DNA from: Flavobacterium sp. TR2
GTDB lineage: Bacteria; Bacteroidota; Bacteroidia; Flavobacteriales; Flavobacteriaceae
Assembly: GCF_025252405.1 (NCBI RefSeq)
Contig: NZ_CP104307.1
Location: forward strand, 2,666,001-2,730,000
Length of the DNA stretch: 64,000 bases
Direction of reading: 5' to 3'
Part shown: positions 28,069-36,841 of the stretch, in pieces
Layout of the letters: every line of letters begins with the position of its first letter
Position numbering within the stretch: position 1 is the first letter of the stretch
Position numbers and translations under genes: made by a program
The notes under the pieces: generated by a model
The model's input: the letters and a program-made list of their open reading frames with translations, nothing else
Databases searched by the model: none
Told to the model about the DNA's origin: nothing

Positions 28069-29070
28069 TTAGTAAACCGCTTTCCAGCCTTGTTTTTTCC
28101 AGTAAGCAATAATTGGTTTGTAAGGGCCATATTTGTGCTGTTCCTCTGAAAAGTTGTCGCTAAACGGACTGTGCGCATAATCTATAGGTTTGCCCATTTT
28201 GTCTGGATAATCAAACGTTTTTGGGTTTGGTCTGGTATGCTGTGAATCGTCATTTACATAAGCCGCAATATCAAGCGCTTGTTTGTCTGTAAGATACGGC
28301 TTTCCAAGGAGCACTTTATCATACGGCATATTGTTTTTTAGCCATTGCGCTTGTTTGATTACACGGTGCATACTAGAACCTGGCTGATAGCCATATTGTC
28401 CCCAAAGAGGCGGGTAGGTGTAGCCCGATTTATCGGCATTGTAAACTCCTTCACCATTATTTCCGTGGCATCTTGCACAGTTTTCAGCAAATAAAACTTT
28501 TCCTCTTTCTGGACTTGCAGCAACATCTGGAAATTCGATTTCTAAGTTTTTGGCTCCTTTAAAATTACCATCTTTTGGAACAAATTTGCTGATCCATTTG
28601 AAATAAGATAAAAACGCCACCATTTCTTTGCTGTCCAGCGGAAGCGGTTTTCCAGAATGCGGACGCATAATGCAGTTATTAACTCTTTCTGCCAGTGTAA
28701 GCACTTTGTTTTCGCGCCCGCGATACTGCGGATAATTATCGTGTGAAGACATTAAATTGAACGCATGAGGTTTTGTTCCTGCATCTTGATGGCAGTTGGT
28801 GCAATTCATTTTATTGCCTAAATATTTTCCGTTTATTCCGTTTGGACCAATATAATAAGCTGTTTTCAGCATTAATTCTCTTCCGTAGCGAACCGATTCT
28901 CCAAACTGATCGTCTGGAATTTTAGACGTATCAATTGTGATGTAGCCTTCGTCTTCTTCTTCAGCTGTTTTTGAAGCCAAAGTTTGAGAATTTGATTTGG
29001 TGCAGGAATTGAAAACAGCTACTGAAAATGCTGAAAAAAGTCCGATAAGAATTGTTTTTTTCATGTCCAT
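28069..29070 (-). CDS. TsdA-like dihaem c-type cytochrome lipoprotein
   Basis: A 334-residue lipoprotein (lipobox near FNSC) with two haem c motifs, C90-T-N-C-H94 and C198-A-R-C-H202. The order and spacing, and segments such as YGRELMLKTAYYIGP, RVNNCIMRPHSGKPL and MVAFLSYFKWISKFVPK, match the thiosulfate dehydrogenase TsdA family. TsdA interconverts thiosulfate and tetrathionate. I start at the ATG at 29070 (or the next at 29064): a longer frame to 29106 begins inside an intergenic hairpin and lacks a signal peptide start. A cytochrome in a glycan operon is odd; it may serve electron transfer to another enzyme. Thiosulfate as substrate is unproven. Confidence 0.8.
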   Translation of the reverse strand: MDMKKTILIGLFSAFSVAVFNSCTKSNSQTLASKTAEEEDEGYITIDTSKIPDDQFGESVRYGRELMLKTAYYIGPNGINGKYLGNKMNCTNCHQDAGTKPHAFNLMSSHDNYPQYRGRENKVLTLAERVNNCIMRPHSGKPLPLDSKEMVAFLSYFKWISKFVPKDGNFKGAKNLEIEFPDVAASPERGKVLFAENCARCHGNNGEGVYNADKSGYTYPPLWGQYGYQPGSSMHRVIKQAQWLKNNMPYDKVLLGKPYLTDKQALDIAAYVNDDSQHTRPNPKTFDYPDKMGKPIDYAHSPFSDNFSEEQHKYGPYKPIIAYWKKQGWKAVY

Positions 29071-29091
29071 TATTTTTAATCTTGTTCTTAT

Positions 29092-29164
29092 CCTAACAGG
29101 TTTCAAAAACCTGTTAGGTATTTTTTTAAATTTTATACCTACAAGGTTTTTAAAACCTTGCAGG
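29092..29164. repeat. Two hairpins (CCTAACAGG...CCTGTTAGG family)
   Basis: CCTAACAGG TTTCAAAAA CCTGTTAGG (29092-29118) and CCTACAAGG TTTTTAAAA CCTTGCAGG (29138-29164) lie between the arylsulfotransferase-like and cytochrome genes. The first has close relatives at 56871-57005. Confidence 0.75.
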
Positions 29165-29175
29165 AAATCATTTTT

Positions 29176-30579
29176 TTAATTCAGAAGAAAAGGTTTTAAT
29201 TTTTCCTCTGGAATAAAGATGGTTCTGTATGGCGGAATTTCAGATTCTAAAGCCCATAACAGAACTCCTTTTTTATTGGTTAAAACCGTGATATGTCTTT
29301 TTGAACAGCAAACTAAAAAGAGGTCTTTATTAATCATATAAGCGCTTCCCATTCTGTCGTTATAAATATCTTTTGGCAATTGTATATGAAAATCCAGTTT
29401 TACTGAATTGGTTTTTTCGTCAGCTTTTAAGGCAAAAACAGAAGATTGTTTTATATCGACACCATTGTCAAAAAACAATAAACTTCCTTCCTGATCTATA
29501 TGTGCGGCGTGCGCCTGAGAGAAATTGGTATCTGGAGCCATTTTCATTGTTCCTCCTTTTCCTAGTTTCCAGATTACTTTTCCGGTTTTCGAATTGATTT
29601 TCCAAATCTGGCCGTTATTATAGAAAGAGATTAAGAAATTTCCATCTGCATCATAACTCAAACTATTGGCGTGTGTCCAGTCTTTTTTGGTTTTTAATAG
29701 ATTTTTATCTTTTAGCGGATCTAAGTCATCAAAAACACTCCATTTCCAAAGCTGTTTTCCTTTTTTATCTAAAATCAGAATTCCGTCTCCGTTGATGGTA
29801 TCTTGTTTTTTTCCTCCAATAGCAGTTAGATCCATTATTTTTTGATCGACTGTGATGGTAACAATTTCGTTAGCCGATTTTTTAATGATTTCGTGGTGAA
29901 TAACTTGTTTTAAATCACCTTGTCCTTTTTTAATATGCGTTAAAGTATCGCCTTGAAGATTGATTTCAAGAATTTCGCTTCCGTAGCTTGTTGGCTCATC
30001 GTTTGTTCCCAAAATCGAAAGAATGGTTTGGTCTTTTGTAAAATGAACAACTTTAAAACCAGTTCCTTCAATTGTATGATACCACCTCAAATTTCCTTTA
30101 TAATCAACAATATAAGCAGTTCCAGGAGTTTCTCTTTTTGCTAAAAGCATAAAGCCTTTTTTGAAATTCTTAGGAAGCAATTCTGGTTTCGGACAATTGG
30201 CTTTGAATTGTTTTTGAAGCCATTCTGGAAGCTTTCTTGATTTGAAAGTGTAAACTTTACTAGTTTGCTTATTGCCGTCTTGAACTGTAACTAATTGAAA
30301 ACTATAGTTGGTTTCTGGAGTTATGTTGCAAAGTACTAATGAATGTTTTAAACCAGAATTTGAAATAGGAGAGGTCATTTTACTTTGATTTCCTTTTTTG
30401 TCTGACCAATATTCTGCATATACCTGAGCTTGGTCATTCGTAGTAACATCGATTTGAATTTTCAATTCGTTGTTGCTATGAGTTCCAATGTTGATAGTGG
30501 AGATAATTTGGTTTTTAGAACAGCTTGCCAAAGTAAGCAGTAAAATAAAACTTCCTCTTAATATTAATTTTTTGATCAT
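29176..30579 (-). CDS. Arylsulfotransferase (ASST)-like lipoprotein
   Basis: A 467-residue lipoprotein (lipobox TLASC near residue 20). A fibronectin-like N-terminal strand region (about 25-110) precedes a beta-propeller typical of the arylsulfotransferase family: blades carry KGFMLLAKRE, YIVDYKGNLRWYH, ILDKKGKQLWKW, DWTHANSLSYDADGNFLIS and QAHAAHIDQEGSLLFFDNG, whose histidines correspond to the conserved family histidines. Bacterial AssT transfers sulfate from phenolic sulfate esters to phenols without PAPS. It follows SusD, separated by a terminator hairpin, so transcription from the SusC promoter must read through or a local promoter is used. A structural or binding role instead of catalysis is possible. 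Confidence 0.83.
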   Translation of the reverse strand: MIKKLILRGSFILLLTLASCSKNQIISTINIGTHSNNELKIQIDVTTNDQAQVYAEYWSDKKGNQSKMTSPISNSGLKHSLVLCNITPETNYSFQLVTVQDGNKQTSKVYTFKSRKLPEWLQKQFKANCPKPELLPKNFKKGFMLLAKRETPGTAYIVDYKGNLRWYHTIEGTGFKVVHFTKDQTILSILGTNDEPTSYGSEILEINLQGDTLTHIKKGQGDLKQVIHHEIIKKSANEIVTITVDQKIMDLTAIGGKKQDTINGDGILILDKKGKQLWKWSVFDDLDPLKDKNLLKTKKDWTHANSLSYDADGNFLISFYNNGQIWKINSKTGKVIWKLGKGGTMKMAPDTNFSQAHAAHIDQEGSLLFFDNGVDIKQSSVFALKADEKTNSVKLDFHIQLPKDIYNDRMGSAYMINKDLFLVCCSKRHITVLTNKKGVLLWALESEIPPYRTIFIPEEKLKPFLLN

Positions 30580-30623
30580 CTGAAAAGCTTCTTTTGTGAA
30601 ACAGAAAAATACTTTTATTGTTA

Positions 30624-30666
30624 TAAAAAATCAAGAATAGACAGACATTTAACTGTCTATTCTTGA
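30624..30666 (-). terminator. Terminator between susD and the ASST-like gene
   Basis: TCAAGAATAGACAG (30631-30644) and CTGTCTATTCTTGA (30653-30666) are perfect 14-bp arms with an 8-nt loop; the minus strand continues with TTTTTT. It should end or attenuate transcription after SusD, keeping transporter mRNA in excess over the downstream enzymes. Confidence 0.85.
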
Positions 30667-30676
30667 TTGAGTGTTC

Positions 30677-32188
30677 TTATTGTCTATCGGCGTTGCTTAA
30701 ATTTGGATTAAGGTCAACTTGACTTTGTGGATATGTATAATATTTGTTTTGTGGCATTTTGATTAAAGCTGCTTCTCCAACCCTAAGGTGGTATGCATTT
30801 ACCAAAACATCATACTTATTCATTCTGATCAAATCTGCGCGGCGTTTTCCTTCGTAGAAAAGCTCCCAGCCTCTTTCTTGTAAGATAGCATCTCTTAAAC
30901 TAGTTTGCGTTTGACCAGATAAAGCCAAAAGCTTAGCATGTGATCTTCCTTTCACCTGATTAATAAGATCTATGGCTTCCTGAGTCGGTCCGCTGATTTC
31001 GTTTAAGGCTTCAGCTCGGCTTAATAAAACATCTGCATAACGAAGGATATTTACACTATGGCCATCATAATAAGTAGTCGTTTCATCATCTGCATATTTT
31101 CTAGTAGAAACATCTGGCATATAGAATTCTCCTTTAGGCGGTTGAGCACCCAATGATGGAGCTTGTTTGTGAAGTAAGCCGTCTGTTCCTTCAAATTCTG
31201 GGAAGAAACATTGTTTTCTTTCGTCTTCATCTCCAAAAGTGTTGTAGAAATCCCAGTTTACAGTGTAATACTGCCATCTGTTTTGAACGACAGGATGATC
31301 AATAGGGCCAAAATGGTTCAATAATTCTGTCCCGTTTGTGTTGGCATCACTCAATGAAGAGAAGATATTTTCGCTGCACCATTTGTTACTTTCTTTAAAC
31401 AAACCTAAGTAAGAAGGATAAAGACGATACTCGTTTAAATCTATTACTTGCTGGGTAAGTGTAACTACTTTTTGCCAATCGTGACTGCGCAAATATAATT
31501 TTGCCAGCAATGTAAGCGCAGCGCCTTTTGTAGCACGGCCAACATCGTTACTTCCATAAATTGCGTTTTCTTTATAGTTTACTGGTAAGATAGTAGCAAT
31601 TTCAGTAAGGTCTTTGATGATAAAAGCATCAATTTCTTCAACGGATGTTGGAGGTGTCTGCGCCAAGTAATTTGGATTTGCTATATTTTCTTCGGTCATC
31701 AGAATAACAGGACCCCAAGAATCAGTCAAATCCATGTAAGCAGATGCTCGTAAAAATTTTGCTTCCGAAATGAACTGCGCTTTTTCAGCATCCGAAATAG
31801 AAGACATCTTTCCGATGTAATAAATCGCATTATTAGCATTAGAAATTAATTTATACATAGCATTCCAATCTTCTAAAAGCAAGCCATTTGTAGAACTCCA
31901 TGCGCCCAAAGACAGTTGTCCTGGATCACCTCCGTATTGACAGTGTCCTAAATCTGTTGCAATATCAGTCAGTGCGAAGTGTCTTGTAGCCCAATAAGAA
32001 AAGTTATCGCCTACAGATGGCCCCTTTAATCTGCCGTAAATTGAATTGACTGCGGCAATAGCATCTGATTTGGTTTGATATCCGTTTGTGGTCGTCAAAC
32101 TGCTATATACTTTAGGATCAAGATCCTCATTGCAGGAATATTGCAGTCCTGCAGCAAGTAAAAGCAATAGAATTGTATATTTTTTCAT
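30677..32188 (-). CDS. susD: SusD/RagB-family outer-membrane glycan-binding lipoprotein
   Basis: A 503-residue lipoprotein (lipobox QYSC, Cys19) of the SusD/RagB family, with the N-terminal region carrying TPR-type helices (LISNANNAIYYIGK, FLRASAYMDLTDSWGPVIL) and the conserved C-terminal EALNEISGP...INQVKGRSHA and ERGWELFYEGKRRADLIRMN segments. SusD proteins cap the SusC barrel and bind the glycan before import. It lies 31 bp downstream of the SusC gene. Gene symbol is used in the family sense; the ligand is unknown. Confidence 0.95.
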   Translation of the reverse strand: MKKYTILLLLLAAGLQYSCNEDLDPKVYSSLTTTNGYQTKSDAIAAVNSIYGRLKGPSVGDNFSYWATRHFALTDIATDLGHCQYGGDPGQLSLGAWSSTNGLLLEDWNAMYKLISNANNAIYYIGKMSSISDAEKAQFISEAKFLRASAYMDLTDSWGPVILMTEENIANPNYLAQTPPTSVEEIDAFIIKDLTEIATILPVNYKENAIYGSNDVGRATKGAALTLLAKLYLRSHDWQKVVTLTQQVIDLNEYRLYPSYLGLFKESNKWCSENIFSSLSDANTNGTELLNHFGPIDHPVVQNRWQYYTVNWDFYNTFGDEDERKQCFFPEFEGTDGLLHKQAPSLGAQPPKGEFYMPDVSTRKYADDETTTYYDGHSVNILRYADVLLSRAEALNEISGPTQEAIDLINQVKGRSHAKLLALSGQTQTSLRDAILQERGWELFYEGKRRADLIRMNKYDVLVNAYHLRVGEAALIKMPQNKYYTYPQSQVDLNPNLSNADRQ

Positions 32189-32219
32189 TTTGATAAGTTT
32201 AATGTTATTGAAAAAGCTA

Positions 32220-35200
32220 TTAATGAATTGCTATTTTGATTCCTAATATAAACGTTCTGGAAGCTGGGAATGAGTTAAAATCAATTCCTCCGCCAAGATT
32301 TTGCGCCCTAGCAGTATTGGTATGTCCATTTACTTCAGGATCATTTCCAGAATATTTTGTAATTGTCAATAAATTTTGACCAATAGCATATAATCTTATA
32401 TTGTCAATAAATTTAGTTGGCTTTAGAAGGCTTTCAGGAATTGAATATCCAATAGATAAATTTTTAAGACGCAAGTAAGATGCATCTTCAACAAATTTTG
32501 AATTTACGTAGCTGCCATAAGCGCTTTTGTAATAGCCATCTCTTGGAATATCAGTATTTTCATTTGTACCAGCAACCCATCTATTCAAAGCATCAGTGCT
32601 TGTCGTTGATTCTCCAACCATTCTGGTCATGTTATAGACAGAGTAATCAAGAGCGCCTTGAAAAAACATATTCACATCAAAATCTCCAAATCTAAAGTCA
32701 TTATTAAAACCAACAACGTAGTGAGGAGTAGAATTTCCTAAATATGTTCTGTCTTTTGCTGTAACTAGTCCGTCACCATCTAAATCTTCATATTTAGGGT
32801 CTCCTGGTTTAGATCCTGGCTGTGCCGCATAAGTTTCACCTGTTTTTATTACTCCAGCATATTTAAATCCGTACAATAATCCCATTTCTTTTCCAGGTTC
32901 AAGTCTAGTAAACTCACGTCCAGAAACCGTACCGCTTGGGTTAGAAGTATTTATGCTGATTATTTTAACATTATCAGCAAGCGCAACAACTTCTTGTTTG
33001 TTGTAAGCAAGATTTAAAGATGTTCTCCAGTAAAATTTGTCATTTTTGAAGTTTTCACTGCTGATGCCTAATTCAATTCCTTTATTATCAACGGTACCCG
33101 AGTTAAGCGTTTGGGTGTTAAATCCCCACCATCCTCCAACAGGCACGTCTAAAAGAGCATCAGTTGTTCTCTTTTTGTATACATCAATTGTAGCTGTAAG
33201 CCTATCATTGAAGAATCCCATATCCAAACCGATATTGGTTTGAGCTTGCTGCTCCCATTTTAAATCTGGATTTGATAAATTGTTAGGTTCTGTACCGCCT
33301 ACAAAAGAGCCATCAGAAATGGTAACGTTCCAAGGCGATAGATTTGACATATATTGATAGTCTAAAATTCCATCATTTCCTGTAATACCGTAGCTTACTC
33401 TTAGTTTTAATTCTGAAAGTGTCTCCACATTTTGCATAAATGCCTCTTTAGATATTCTCCATGCAACGGCTCCAGAAGGGAAAGTTCCATATTTGTTATT
33501 TGGACCAAAACGAGAAGAACCATCACGTCTAATAGTAAAAGAAGCCAAATATTTGTCATCAAAAGAATAGCCTAGCCTTCCAAAATACGAAGTCAATTTT
33601 GTTTCTTGTTTTTGAGTTTCAGGTCTCAAATAAACCGCAGCACTTTCAAGCTTATAATAAGTTAAGATATCATTTGAAAAACCAGAACCAGAAGCTTTCA
33701 ATCTTTCATAAGTGTCTTTTTGGTTTGATGTTCCAATCATGGCAGTAAACGAATGGTGCTCTTTGAGATTAAATTTGTAAGTCAAGTATTGTTCTGTGCT
33801 CCATCTGAAGTATGTTTTGTTTTCTTCAGATCCAGTACCATTTAGCGCTGCTCCAGCAACAAGTGTACGTGGCGTGTATTTTCCTTGAATATTTTCCTGC
33901 CATTCTGCACCGGCACCAAAATGATATGTTAAACCTTTAATGATCTCATAATCCATAAACATATTTCCGTTTACTAATCTGTTGATCGTGTGGTCCGTTG
34001 GTTCTAGTAAAAGAGCTAAAGCGTTATCTTTTCCTTGAAATTTGTAGTACGAACCATCCGCGTTGTAAATCGGAATAGAAGGAGGAGCAGTCTGAATAGA
34101 AAACATTGGAGATAAAATATTATCGCCAAAATCGCTATTGTGCCCTTCACTTGCGGCTCCATACACATTGGCTCCAACGGTTAATTTATCTGTGAATTTC
34201 TTCTCTGTTCCAATACGAACGCTATATCTTGTAAAATCGGTGTTTTCTATAGCTCCAGTTTGTTTTAAATAATTTCCGGATAAGAAAAATTTAGAAGTTT
34301 TATCGCTTCCACTAAAAGTCAATGTTCTGTTTAAAACTTCGCCTGGACGAGTTGCTGCCTCAAACCAATTTGTATTGGCAATTGGAAAACTTGAAGGAAA
34401 AACTGGCGGTCTGCCATTTTCGGCTGCAATGGCATTCTGAATAGAAGCATATTGCTGCCCATTTAGCAACGACGGTTCCTGAATAATATTTTGGAAACCA
34501 TCTGAAATTTCACCTTCAATCTGCATTTTTCCAGACTTTCCTTTTTTAGTCGTAATCATGATAACACCGTTTCCACCTCTTGAACCATAAATGGCAGTAG
34601 AAGCAGCATCTTTAAGAATCTGGATGCTTTCAATATCGTTTGGACTTATAGATGCACCCGTGCTTGTAATGAAGCCGTCGACCACATACAATGGAGCATT
34701 TGATGTTGTAATAGAGTTTCCTCCTCTGACAACAATAGTAGGAGTAGTTCCAGGTGCATAACTGTTCTGTTGAACTTGAACCCCAGAAGCACGTCCTTGA
34801 AGAGCTTGCCCAACATTTGATACGGTACCGCCTAAGTTTAAGTTGTCTTTTCCAACAGAAGAGACAGAACCTGTAAGATCTTTTTTCTTCGCTTTACCAT
34901 ATCCAATAACGATTTCCTCTAATTTTTGTCCTGCTTCTTTCATGACAATTTTTAGAGGAGCGCTTCCGATAGTTACTTCTTGATCTTCCATACCAATGTA
35001 CGTAATCACAAGTTTGGTAGCATTGTCAGGAACAGTAATAGCAAAACTTCCGTCTACATCTGTCTGAACACCTTTTTTAGAGCCTTTTACAACAACATTG
35101 GCGCCAGGAAGTGGCATTCCGTTTTGATCTGTTACGGTACCTTTTATTGTTTTTTCAAAAAATAGCGCAGTCTTGTTTTTGTCTGAAATGTTTATAGAAG

Positions 35201-35318
35201 AAGCTGCCGAAGCTTGAAATGTAAAAACTAATAACGAGAGAACCGTTATTCCGATTTCTTTGCGGGATAAATTGTTAATCCGAAAATCTCTTGGCTTTTT
35301 TTGGGTTAATAATTTCAT
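32220..35318 (-). CDS. susC: SusC/RagA-family TonB-dependent transporter
   Basis: A 1032-residue outer-membrane protein: long N-terminal signal region (about 1-42), carboxypeptidase-regulatory-like domain (about 58-132, GTVTDQNGMPLPGANVVVKGS), plug domain (about 140-265, LYVVDGFITS and SIQILKDAASTAIYGSRGGNGVIMITTKKG, the classic SusC signature) and a C-terminal 22-strand barrel ending with an aromatic-poor GIKIAIH. It imports oligosaccharides with energy from TonB-ExbBD. It is the first gene of the leftward arm and is preceded by a leader of about 240 nt and the duplicated operator-promoter cassette at 35561-35650. Confidence 0.96.
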   Translation of the reverse strand: MKLLTQKKPRDFRINNLSRKEIGITVLSLLVFTFQASAASSINISDKNKTALFFEKTIKGTVTDQNGMPLPGANVVVKGSKKGVQTDVDGSFAITVPDNATKLVITYIGMEDQEVTIGSAPLKIVMKEAGQKLEEIVIGYGKAKKKDLTGSVSSVGKDNLNLGGTVSNVGQALQGRASGVQVQQNSYAPGTTPTIVVRGGNSITTSNAPLYVVDGFITSTGASISPNDIESIQILKDAASTAIYGSRGGNGVIMITTKKGKSGKMQIEGEISDGFQNIIQEPSLLNGQQYASIQNAIAAENGRPPVFPSSFPIANTNWFEAATRPGEVLNRTLTFSGSDKTSKFFLSGNYLKQTGAIENTDFTRYSVRIGTEKKFTDKLTVGANVYGAASEGHNSDFGDNILSPMFSIQTAPPSIPIYNADGSYYKFQGKDNALALLLEPTDHTINRLVNGNMFMDYEIIKGLTYHFGAGAEWQENIQGKYTPRTLVAGAALNGTGSEENKTYFRWSTEQYLTYKFNLKEHHSFTAMIGTSNQKDTYERLKASGSGFSNDILTYYKLESAAVYLRPETQKQETKLTSYFGRLGYSFDDKYLASFTIRRDGSSRFGPNNKYGTFPSGAVAWRISKEAFMQNVETLSELKLRVSYGITGNDGILDYQYMSNLSPWNVTISDGSFVGGTEPNNLSNPDLKWEQQAQTNIGLDMGFFNDRLTATIDVYKKRTTDALLDVPVGGWWGFNTQTLNSGTVDNKGIELGISSENFKNDKFYWRTSLNLAYNKQEVVALADNVKIISINTSNPSGTVSGREFTRLEPGKEMGLLYGFKYAGVIKTGETYAAQPGSKPGDPKYEDLDGDGLVTAKDRTYLGNSTPHYVVGFNNDFRFGDFDVNMFFQGALDYSVYNMTRMVGESTTSTDALNRWVAGTNENTDIPRDGYYKSAYGSYVNSKFVEDASYLRLKNLSIGYSIPESLLKPTKFIDNIRLYAIGQNLLTITKYSGNDPEVNGHTNTARAQNLGGGIDFNSFPASRTFILGIKIAIH

Positions 35319-35560
35319 ACTGTAAATTGGTTTTGGTTAATGTTTAATTGTTTTTTCTTTGTTTGTAGGTTTTAGATTTCTTTTTTGATCTGGAAATTCA
35401 TTTTGTCTTTGTAATTGAGTTTTTAGATTGAATTGCTTTTTATACAAATACAAGTCTTCTATTTGTTCCTAAACACTGATTGTTTAGTTTGTTTCTCTTC
35501 ATTTTTGAAGCTTAAAAATCACCTGAAATTTTGCATAATTAACTTAGTTTTAAGATTAAT
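35319..35560 (-). promoter_or_regulatory. Long 5' leader of the susC transcript
   Basis: If transcription starts just left of the -7 box at 35567-35574, susC has a leader of roughly 240 nt. The stretch is A+T-rich, contains no reading frame of note and no riboswitch I recognise, but is long enough for post-transcriptional control such as antisense pairing. Confidence 0.4.
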
Positions 35561-35650
35561 CTCTGACGAAACTAGAGATTATATTTTTATAAAACAAGAA
35601 AAAACACAAAAAATGTGCTCGAACACACAAAATTTATGTTCTCGAGCACA
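35561..35650 (-). promoter_or_regulatory. Operator-promoter cassette A (drives susC arm)
   Basis: Two 14-bp near-perfect palindromes, TGTGCTCGAACACA (35614-35627) and TGTTCTCGAGCACA (35637-35650), have their starts 23 bp apart, about two DNA turns. Downstream on the minus strand come CTTG, an A/T spacer and TAGTTTCG (complement at 35567-35574), close to TAnnTTTG. The whole segment is repeated in inverted orientation at 37942-38030 with very few differences. The CG-centred palindromes are typical of LacI-family operators, and the only LacI gene in the window lies between the two cassettes. Confidence 0.82.
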
Positions 35651-35942
35651 TAAAATTGTGCGAAACGTTTTTTTACACTTAAAAAGATGAGATATTTTTA
35701 AAATATTTTAGAAATAATGTAGTTCTTAAAACAGAGCGTTTTTTGAATAATAAAAGCTGTTTTTGTAAAAACTTGTGAATTTCGCAATGACTAATATAAA
35801 AACGTAAAAATTAAGCAGTCTTTTCTTATGTTGGTTGGGAGCGGAATTTTAGATTTAATTATGAATTTGATTTGTTTTTCAATTCAATTTTTGAACTATA
35901 TTGGTCTTGCAGAAAAAAGCTAAAATTGGAAAATGAATTAAT

Positions 35943-35961
35943 GGTCATTTTGACCTTTTTT
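35943..35961 (+). terminator. Short hairpin with T tract before the CBM9-like gene
   Basis: GGTCA-TTT-TGACC followed by six T lies 37 nt before the TTG start of the CBM9-like gene. The stem is short, so a role as attenuator is only possible. The rest of 35651-35998 holds no gene and no clear consensus promoter. Confidence 0.3.
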
Positions 35962-35998
35962 GAAAAAGAAAAATTAACAAATTTTAAGAAGAAGAATT

Positions 35999-36637
35999 TT
36001 GAAAGAATACCACGTACAGATAATAGATAAAAATCAAAAGAATGAAGCTGATATTTTGGATTCTTTTTTTTGGGAAAAAGCAAATTGTTTAACCGATTTT
36101 GTTTCTCCATGGAGTAGCGATTCTGTTTTAAAAATTGAATTTCGTGCGCTTTGGGATCAGGAAAACTTCTATTTTAGTTTTAGAGTTTTTGATACAGATG
36201 TCTATATCGATCAGAAAGACGATAGTGTAGAGAGCATTTGCAATTCAGATCGAGTGGAGCTCTTTTTTAGAAGTAATGATAAGCTTAATCCGTATTACTG
36301 TCTTGAAATTGATCCTTCGACAAGATTGCTCGATTTTTATGCTCGCCCAAATAAGATTTTCGATTATAATTGGAAATGGCCTGAAAATCACATTCAATTG
36401 AAATCTGCTACTGATGAGATTTCTTTTACGGTTGCAGGGATAATAAGTATTGCATCTTTAGAAAATCTAAATTTAATTCACGATAATGCCATTGAAGCAG
36501 GAGTGTACAGAGCGAAATTCTCCAAAGATGAAAATGGCAATTATGAGCCAACTTGGATTACATGGGTGAATCCGAATACGCCGGAGCCAAATTTTCACAT
36601 CGCATCTTCTTTTGGAAAGTTTGTTTTGGTGAAATGA
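35999..36637 (+). CDS. CBM9-like carbohydrate-binding protein without signal peptide
   Basis: A 212-residue protein resembling the carbohydrate-binding family 9-like domain: a beta-sandwich with an N-terminal ligand-binding Trp region (DSFFWEKANCLTDFV), ALWDQENFYFSFRVFDTDVYI, CNSDRVELFFRS, YYCLEIDPSTRLLDFYARP and the final WITWVNPNTPEPNFHIASSFGKFVL. No ATG occurs near the N terminus; an in-frame stop at 35975 limits the choice, and TTG at 35999 after AGAAGAAG fits best. No signal peptide is seen with any allowed start, so it is probably cytoplasmic, which is unusual for this domain. It sits between the two operator cassettes and converges with the LacI gene. Confidence 0.75.
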   Translation: MKEYHVQIIDKNQKNEADILDSFFWEKANCLTDFVSPWSSDSVLKIEFRALWDQENFYFSFRVFDTDVYIDQKDDSVESICNSDRVELFFRSNDKLNPYYCLEIDPSTRLLDFYARPNKIFDYNWKWPENHIQLKSATDEISFTVAGIISIASLENLNLIHDNAIEAGVYRAKFSKDENGNYEPTWITWVNPNTPEPNFHIASSFGKFVLVK

Positions 36638-36638
36638 T

Positions 36639-36838
36639 TTGCCGCAAAGGCGCAACGAAGCAAAGTTTTTTAATTTGGCTTAATGTTTTGTGAAATTTTG
36701 ATTGGAAGAAAAGAATGTCATCTGAATTGCCTTCAGTTTTAGCTGGAGATATTAAAGTTAAAGAGGTGAAAAGGCTTTAGCCTAACCCCGTAAGTAAAAA
36801 AAATAAAACTTTGCGTCTTAGCGCCTTAGTGGCAAATA
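36639..36838. repeat. Inverted repeat between convergent genes (GCCGCAAAGGCGC family)
   Basis: TTTGCCGCAAAGGCGCAA with AAGCAAAGTTTT at the left end is matched by AAAACTTTGCG and TTAGCGCCTTAGTGGCAAA at the right end, enclosing about 130 bp. The element fills the gap between the CBM9-like and LacI genes and probably serves as a two-way terminator. Confidence 0.65.
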
Positions 36839-36841
36839 TTC

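Noticed and set aside
29071..29106. Longer start for the TsdA-like gene
   Set aside because: The extra codons fall within an intergenic hairpin and push the lipoprotein signal away from the N terminus.
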